From the NCBI GenBank assembly GCA_031553505.1, contig JAVBLP010000003.1, positions 124,001-188,000 of the forward strand: a DNA stretch of 64,000 nucleotides. Reading direction: 5' to 3'. Under the pieces are notes generated by a model. That model was not told the DNA's origin and did no database searches. It was given only the letters and a program-made list of their open reading frames with translations. The position numbers were made by a program, and so were the translations under genes. This stretch comes from JAVBLP01 sp031553505. GTDB taxonomy: Bacteria; Elusimicrobiota; Endomicrobiia; Endomicrobiales; Endomicrobiaceae. Shown here piece by piece: positions 59,553-64,000 of the stretch (position 1 is its first letter; the number at the start of each line of letters is the position of its first letter).

Positions 59553-60080
59553 GTCGAAAACAAAAGATACCGTATAAACCAGTTTATCAGGGTTCCAGAA
59601 GTCAGGCTTATTGACGCTGACGGGGCTCAAGTAGGCATAGTCAAAACAAGCGAAGCTTTGGCTATGGCTCAGGCGAAAGATTTGGACTTAGTTGAAATTT
59701 CCCCACAGGCTACGCCGCCTGTTTGCAAAATAGTCAACTTCTCCAAATATAAGTATGAAATGGAGAAGAAAGAAAAAGAAGCAAGGAAAAAACAAAAAAT
59801 TTCCCAGACTAAAGAAGTCAGAATCCGCCCCAGAATAGGGGTGCACGATCTTGAAGTTAAAATAAAACACGCGAGAGAGTTTATCTCTAACGGAGATAAG
59901 GTACAGCTTACGGCGATGTTTTCCGGAAGGGAGATGCAGCATAAAGACCTCGGAATAAAAATTATGCAAAAAATACAGGAATCTTTAGCTGACATCGCGG
60001 AACCGGAAGGAAGAACGTCAAGCATGGGTACGAGAGTATACCTTACTTTGGCGCCCAAGAAAAAATTAAACCAGAAATAA
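59553..60080 (+). CDS. infC: Translation initiation factor IF-3, apparent non-AUG start
   Basis: IF3 checks start codons on the 30S subunit. The conserved N-domain (RYRINQFIRVPEVRLIDADG) lies before any ATG/GTG/TTG in this frame, so the true start is atypical. GTC at 59553 has a strong GAGGAGG (59541-59547) 5 nt upstream and gives 175 aa, the usual size. ATC at 59535 is the other option but has no ribosome site. The ATG at 59548 is out of frame and abuts the SD. A TTG at 59658 would cut off 35 conserved residues. Rare starts in infC serve IF3 autoregulation. Confidence 0.93.
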   Translation, partial: VENKRYRINQFIRVPEVRLIDADGAQVGIVKTSEALAMAQAKDLDLVEISPQATPPVCKIVNFSKYKYEMEKKEKEARKKQKISQTKEVRIRPRIGVHDLEVKIKHAREFISNGDKVQLTAMFSGREMQHKDLGIKIMQKIQESLADIAEPEGRTSSMGTRVYLTLAPKKKLNQK

Positions 60081-60101
60081 CAAAGATATCGGAGGATTGT
60101 A

Positions 60102-60302
60102 ATGCCTAAAATGAAAACGCACAGCGGTGCAAAAAAACGCTTCAAAGTTACCGGAACGGGAAAAGTAAAATATAAAAAACCCGGACAGAGACACCTTTTG
60201 ACCGGAGATTCCGGAAACCAGAACAGAAAATCAAGAAAAGCCGCTATAGTAGACAAGACGGATATGAAGACCATGAAGAAGAATTTGCCGTACAACTTTT
60301 AA
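60102..60302 (+). CDS. rpmI: Ribosomal protein bL35
   Basis: 66-aa basic 50S protein, starting MPKMKTHSGAKKRFKVTGTG, the bL35 signature. CGGAGGA ribosome site. It lies in the conserved infC-rpmI-rplT order, co-transcribed from the infC promoter. Confidence 0.98.
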   Translation: MPKMKTHSGAKKRFKVTGTGKVKYKKPGQRHLLTGDSGNQNRKSRKAAIVDKTDMKTMKKNLPYNF

Positions 60303-60338
60303 TTAAATTTACAATAGAATTATTTTAAGGAGATTCAG

Positions 60339-60686
60339 ATGCGTATTACTAGTGCAGTAACCACAAGACAAAGAAAGAAAAAATATACGAGGCTTGCAAA
60401 AGGCTCTTATGCTACAAAGAAAAACCGCTGGAGAATGGTGCAGCAGCAGGTTGAAAGATCCCTTAACTACGCTTACGTAGGCAGAAAAGATAAAAAAGCT
60501 AACTTTAGAACGCTTTGGATAATCCGTTTGAATGCAGCCGTAAGGGAAGAAGGGATGTCTTACAACAGGTTTATTTCCGGCCTTAAAAAAGCCAATGTTG
60601 TCATAGACAGAAAGATGCTTGCCGAAATTGCCGTAAACGACAATGCTACATTTAAACAGCTTGTTGAAGTCGCAAAATCAGCATAA
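60339..60686 (+). CDS. rplT: Ribosomal protein bL20
   Basis: 115-aa 50S assembly protein. The N-terminus MRITSAVTTRQRKKKYTRLAK followed by RALNYAYVGRKDKK-like SLNYAYVGRKDKKANFR is typical. In E. coli and Bacillus L20 represses its own operon by binding a leader or intergenic structure, which makes it a candidate regulator of the attenuator at 59467. AAGGAG ribosome site. Confidence 0.97.
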   Translation: MRITSAVTTRQRKKKYTRLAKGSYATKKNRWRMVQQQVERSLNYAYVGRKDKKANFRTLWIIRLNAAVREEGMSYNRFISGLKKANVVIDRKMLAEIAVNDNATFKQLVEVAKSA

Positions 60687-60696
60687 TAAATAAAAA

Positions 60697-62022
60697 ATGA
60701 ATTATTCGCCGGCAAAAACATTAATTTTGTTTTTTCTTGGGCTTATAACCGCTGGTACCGTGCTGCTTTCGCTGCCGGTAGCCAGAAATCCGCAGTTTGA
60801 GTTTTCGCTGCTGACAAATCTTTTTACCGCGACGTCCGCGTCGTGCGTAACCGGTTTATCGGTTGTTCCCATCGGCGAATTTTTTTCGCTCTTTGGGCAG
60901 ACAGTTATCATGCTTTTAATGCAGCTTGGCGGTCTTGGGTATATGTTTGTTTCCACGGTTGTCACGCTGCTTATAGGCAAAATGGCTTTGAAAGACAGAA
61001 GGATGATGCAGGAATTGTTTGATATCTCTTCTTTCAACGATTTAAAGAAACTTCTCACGAAAGCGGTTGCTTTTGTCCTTACGATAGAATTAATCGGCGC
61101 AATTATACTTACATTTGTTTTTATGAGGGAGTTTTCTTTTCTTAAATCGTGTTATTTAGGAGTATTTCATTCTATTTCCGCGTTTTGCAATGCGGGTTTT
61201 ACTCCTTTTACGGACAGCCTTGCAGGTTACTCAAATGTGCCGGTGATGCTTTACACGATGATAATTTTAATAGTGCTTGGCGGGTTAGGATTTTTTGTAA
61301 TAGTGGACTTGTACGACACTTATAAAAATAAACGGCTTCACCTTACTACGCACGCCAAAGTCGTATTATCTTTGACAGCGGCGATAATTGCTTTCGGTTT
61401 AGTGTTTTTTAATTTTTCAGAAGCATCCGGACCTTTCGGAGTTCTTAAAAATAAAGACGTTTTTTATGCTTTTAATAATTCATTATTTCAAGCCGTGAGC
61501 GCGAGGACGGCGGGGTTTTATACGATACCTGCCGAACTGTTTAACCAGTTCACCAAAGTTATTTTGATATTTTTAATGTCTATAGGCGCGGCTCCCGGCA
61601 GTACCGCGGGCGGGTTAAAAATAACGACGCTTGCGCTTGTTTTTGTTTTTGTCAGGAGTATGCTGCAGGCGAATAACGATTTTGTTCTTTTCAAAAAGAG
61701 AATGCCTGATGATTTGATAAAAAAGGCATTGACCATATTTATAGTATATTTTTCGGCTATAGCTTTTTTCTCTGCATTGCTTGTCTTGTTTGAGTCAAGT
61801 AAGCAGCCTATCGATGTTGTTTTTGAAGCAGTTTCGGCTTTTGGCACCGTAGGTTTGTCGGTAGGCGTGACTCCCGGACTTTCAGTTGCCGGAAAAATCG
61901 TGACTATTTTAGCGATGATTACAGGCAGGATAGGAATACTTACCGTTTTGATTTTGATGATAACTTCATCGTCAAAAAAAGAAAGCGTAAGATATCCCGA
62001 ATCAAGAATACTTGTAGGTTAA
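60697..62022 (+). CDS. ktrB: K+ uptake permease KtrB/TrkH
   Basis: 441-aa potassium channel-like transporter with four M1-P-M2 repeats. The selectivity-filter glycines are seen in SASCVTGLSVV, SAFCNAGFTPF, SARTAGFYTI and SAFGTVGLSVG. Length and pairing with a single-RCK-pair KtrA point to Ktr (Na+-dependent K+ uptake) rather than TrkH (about 480 aa). It is inserted between rplT (10 nt upstream) and pheS, in a place that normally holds only translation genes. Confidence 0.95.
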   Translation: MNYSPAKTLILFFLGLITAGTVLLSLPVARNPQFEFSLLTNLFTATSASCVTGLSVVPIGEFFSLFGQTVIMLLMQLGGLGYMFVSTVVTLLIGKMALKDRRMMQELFDISSFNDLKKLLTKAVAFVLTIELIGAIILTFVFMREFSFLKSCYLGVFHSISAFCNAGFTPFTDSLAGYSNVPVMLYTMIILIVLGGLGFFVIVDLYDTYKNKRLHLTTHAKVVLSLTAAIIAFGLVFFNFSEASGPFGVLKNKDVFYAFNNSLFQAVSARTAGFYTIPAELFNQFTKVILIFLMSIGAAPGSTAGGLKITTLALVFVFVRSMLQANNDFVLFKKRMPDDLIKKALTIFIVYFSAIAFFSALLVLFESSKQPIDVVFEAVSAFGTVGLSVGVTPGLSVAGKIVTILAMITGRIGILTVLILMITSSSKKESVRYPESRILVG

Positions 62023-62044
62023 TAATTAACCGCAGGAGATTGAA

Positions 62045-62734
62045 ATGAAGAAAAAACAGTTTGCCGTAATAGGGCTTGGAACTTTTGGTTACAATGTCGC
62101 GGTTGAACTTGCCAAAAAAGGCATACAGGTTTTGGCGATAGACAATGACGAAGATATAATACACAGAATACGCCCATCCGTGACTCAGGCGCTTATTGTT
62201 GATGCTACCGATGAAAAGGCTATGAATGACGCAGGTATCGCGGACTGCGATACGGTTGTCATTTCAATAGGCGAAAATATTGAAACGAGCATTCTTGCCA
62301 CGCTTATTACAAAAGAGCTCGGCGTAAAGAATGTAATAGTAAAATGCACAAGCTCGTGGCACTCCAAAGTGGCGGCAAAGTTAGGGGCGGATAAAGTAGT
62401 GTACCCTGAATTTGAAATGGCAAAAAAACTTGTGGACAGCATTGTAACGCCGAATATTTTGGAACAAATAGAACTTTCAAAAGATTATAATTTAGTTGAA
62501 GTGATAGCTCCCAAAGAGCTTTGGGGGAAAGCTATAAAAAATTCCGGAATAAGAAACAATTACGGAGTAAATATAATAGCAATACGCAGGCAGATTCCGG
62601 TAATAGATGATGACGGGCAGAGCGACATAAAAGAAGAGATAAATATGGTTCCCGGACCTGATGATGAAATTAACCAAAATGATGTTTTGGTTGTAATCGG
62701 GCCTGAAAAATCGCTGGCGAAGCTAAAAAAATAA
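62045..62734 (+). CDS. ktrA: Ktr/Trk regulatory subunit (RCK protein)
   Basis: 229-aa cytoplasmic gating ring subunit. RCK-N domain with FAVIGLGTFGYNVAVELAKK and acidic residue IDNDE (NAD(H)/ATP binding) over residues 1-140, then an RCK-C domain (about 140-229). It binds KtrB encoded 22 nt upstream. CGCAGGAG ribosome site. Confidence 0.95.
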   Translation: MKKKQFAVIGLGTFGYNVAVELAKKGIQVLAIDNDEDIIHRIRPSVTQALIVDATDEKAMNDAGIADCDTVVISIGENIETSILATLITKELGVKNVIVKCTSSWHSKVAAKLGADKVVYPEFEMAKKLVDSIVTPNILEQIELSKDYNLVEVIAPKELWGKAIKNSGIRNNYGVNIIAIRRQIPVIDDDGQSDIKEEINMVPGPDDEINQNDVLVVIGPEKSLAKLKK

Positions 62735-62746
62735 CAAGGATGATTA

Positions 62747-63046
62747 ATGAAGGAAGACACCCAGACAAACAAACCTAATTCAAATGAAGTAGAGTCCAAC
62801 CATATGGAACTCGGCAAGTTTTATTTTCTGAATAATAAATTTAACGAGGCCGTAACCGAATTTAAGAAGGTTTTGGAAATAAACCCCGGAAATGCCGAGG
62901 CATACTATAATATAGGGCTTATAAAAGAAAGTTCAAACGATTGTGACGTTGCAAAAGAAATGTACGCTAAAGCGTTGAATATCAGAAGCGATTACAAGCT
63001 TGCAAGAGAGCGCTTAAATAAACTTATAGGACTTGAAGATGAATAA
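62747..63046 (+). CDS. Small TPR protein
   Basis: 99-aa protein with about two tetratricopeptide repeats (ELGKFYFLNNKFNEAVTEFK at 22-41; AEAYYNIGLIKESSNDCDVA at 51-70) and no signal or membrane segment. It is a protein-interaction module of unknown partner. Coupled to pheS by an 8-nt overlap. Confidence 0.85.
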   Translation: MKEDTQTNKPNSNEVESNHMELGKFYFLNNKFNEAVTEFKKVLEINPGNAEAYYNIGLIKESSNDCDVAKEMYAKALNIRSDYKLARERLNKLIGLEDE

Positions 63047-64000
63047 TATTGAACAAATTGTTTCTGAAGCGTTAGAAAAAATAAGAAATGCGGATTTGCA
63101 GGCTCTTGACGTTTTAAAAACCGAATATCTCGGCAAAAACGGTACGCTTACGCAAATTTTAAAATCCCTTGCCCAGTACTCCGTGGAAGAGAAAAAGAAA
63201 ATCGGAGCGCAGACAAACCAGGCTAAAAATACCATAGAAGAAGCCATAGAGCAAAGAAAATCAAACCTGAAAAAAGCTTTGTATGAAGAAAAAATGTCCA
63301 AAGAAAAACTAGATGGTTCACCGTCATTTTATTTTCCTTTTTCAAAAGGCAGTTTGCATCCCGTTATACAGACAATTGAAGAAATAAGCTCGGTTTTTAA
63401 ATCGATGGGTTTTACCGTAGCCGAAGGCCCCGAAATAGAAACCGAATGGTATAATTTTGAAGCGTTAAACATACCATCAAACCATCCGGCAAGAGATACG
63501 CAGGACACTTTTTACCTTGAAGGGATGAAAAACCTTTTAAGGACGCACACTTCGCCAGGACAGATACACGTTATGGAACAGCATAAACCCGCGGTAAAAG
63601 TTATAGTTCCGGGAAGGGTTTACAGAAATGAGGCTTCAGACGCTTCTCATTCATCGACATTTCACCAGATAGAAGGTTTAGAAGTTTCTGAAGATGTGAC
63701 GTTTGCGGATTTAAAGAGCACTCTTTCGGAATTTGTCCATAAATTATTCGGTTCGGACCTTGATATACGCTTCAGGCCTTCTCACTTTCAGTTTACGGAA
63801 CCTTCCGCCGAAGTGGATATGCAGTGTTTCTTCTGCAGGGGAAAAGGCTGCAGGGTATGCAAAAATTCTGGCTGGATTGAAACATTAGGATGCGGCATGG
63901 TGCACCCTAACGTTTTAAAAGCGGTTAATTATGACCCGGAAAAATATACAGGTTTTGCTTTCGGCATAGGAGTGGAAAGAATCACGATGTTGAAGTACGG
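63039..64000 (+). CDS. pheS: Phenylalanyl-tRNA synthetase alpha subunit, 3'-truncated
   Basis: Charges tRNA-Phe together with PheT. 320 residues are visible and the frame runs past the window edge. N-terminal coiled coil (1-85), then class II core: TSPGQIHVM, GRVYRNEASDASHSSTFHQI (motif 2) and GFAFGIGVERITMLKYG (motif 3) at the cut end. A four-Cys insert CFFCRGKGCRVC (about 265-276) sits before the GCGMVHPNV block and probably binds zinc, as in several bacterial lineages but not in E. coli. The ATG at 63039 overlaps the TPR gene by 8 nt. Confidence 0.97.
   Translation, partial: MNNIEQIVSEALEKIRNADLQALDVLKTEYLGKNGTLTQILKSLAQYSVEEKKKIGAQTNQAKNTIEEAIEQRKSNLKKALYEEKMSKEKLDGSPSFYFPFSKGSLHPVIQTIEEISSVFKSMGFTVAEGPEIETEWYNFEALNIPSNHPARDTQDTFYLEGMKNLLRTHTSPGQIHVMEQHKPAVKVIVPGRVYRNEASDASHSSTFHQIEGLEVSEDVTFADLKSTLSEFVHKLFGSDLDIRFRPSHFQFTEPSAEVDMQCFFCRGKGCRVCKNSGWIETLGCGMVHPNVLKAVNYDPEKYTGFAFGIGVERITMLKY

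Noticed and set aside
59548..59577. ATG directly after GAGGAGG as infC start
   Set aside because: Wrong frame (stops after 9 codons) and zero spacing to the Shine-Dalgarno.
1..64000. CRISPR array, transposase, integrase or prophage genes
   Set aside because: Scanned for regularly spaced repeats and typical motifs by eye; none seen. The only mobile-DNA sign is the tRNA-Gly islet.

Overview
The window reads as a chromosomal segment of a Gram-negative, moderately AT-rich bacterium. It has dense co-oriented operons, a full set of Kdo/heptose lipopolysaccharide genes, an outer-membrane export system (LptABC), periplasmic lipoprotein processing (Lnt) and a mannose-family PTS. The gene content and order resemble Elusimicrobiota (Elusimicrobium minutum-like). 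That placement is my inference from memory of gene order and was not searched.

Layout. (1) 1-8615: LPS-core operon with three GT9 heptosyltransferases (the first cut by the window edge), a PIG-L deacetylase, GT4 and GT2 glycosyltransferases, lpxK, gmhB, a DUF3108 protein and a CDF metal transporter. (2) 8792-10615, minus strand: typA, the main gene opposing the trend. (3) 11013-20006: a small membrane protein, then hldD-rfaE1-kdsB-pyrG-kdsA-orf-kdsC-lpxL-lptC-lptA-lptB, which makes and exports Kdo/heptose LPS. (4) 20130-30369: hpf-ptsN-hprK-rapZ-yvcK followed by a mannose-type PTS (IIA, IIB, IIC, IID, HPr, EI) with a GH57 glucanotransferase inserted between IIB and IIC. HPr keeps both His15 and Ser46, so HprK has its substrate here. 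(5) 30399-40818: lepA, lepB, an NfeD/SPFH pair, hemW, secA, lnt and prfB, the last with a programmed +1 frameshift. (6) 41155-43949: gap, pgk, secG. (7) 43958-45361: tRNA-Leu and tRNA-Gly, then a 1.2-kb islet carrying one DUF2971 gene and bounded by a duplicated tRNA-Gly 3' end. (8) 45677-52137: sugar MFS, hflX, der, plsY, gpsA, an HU-like protein, a MerR regulator and tRNA-Pro. (9) 52234-57392: four accessory envelope genes: a FlgD-Ig secreted protein, a PorV-like barrel plus TPR protein, a lipoprotein with a His/Asn-rich DUF6973-like domain, and a membrane protein. (10) 57585-64000: thrS (no TGS domain), infC with attenuated leader and apparent non-AUG start, rpmI, rplT, ktrB-ktrA, a TPR protein and truncated pheS.

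The points most worth following are: the tRNA-Gly islet; the lipoprotein/membrane-protein pair; PyrG with Asn where the glutaminase triad needs His; the infC leader and start codon; several -10 boxes lying 6-9 nt before start codons that lack a Shine-Dalgarno sequence (candidate leaderless mRNAs); and the glucanotransferase inside the PTS operon. I found no CRISPR array, transposase or integrase gene.
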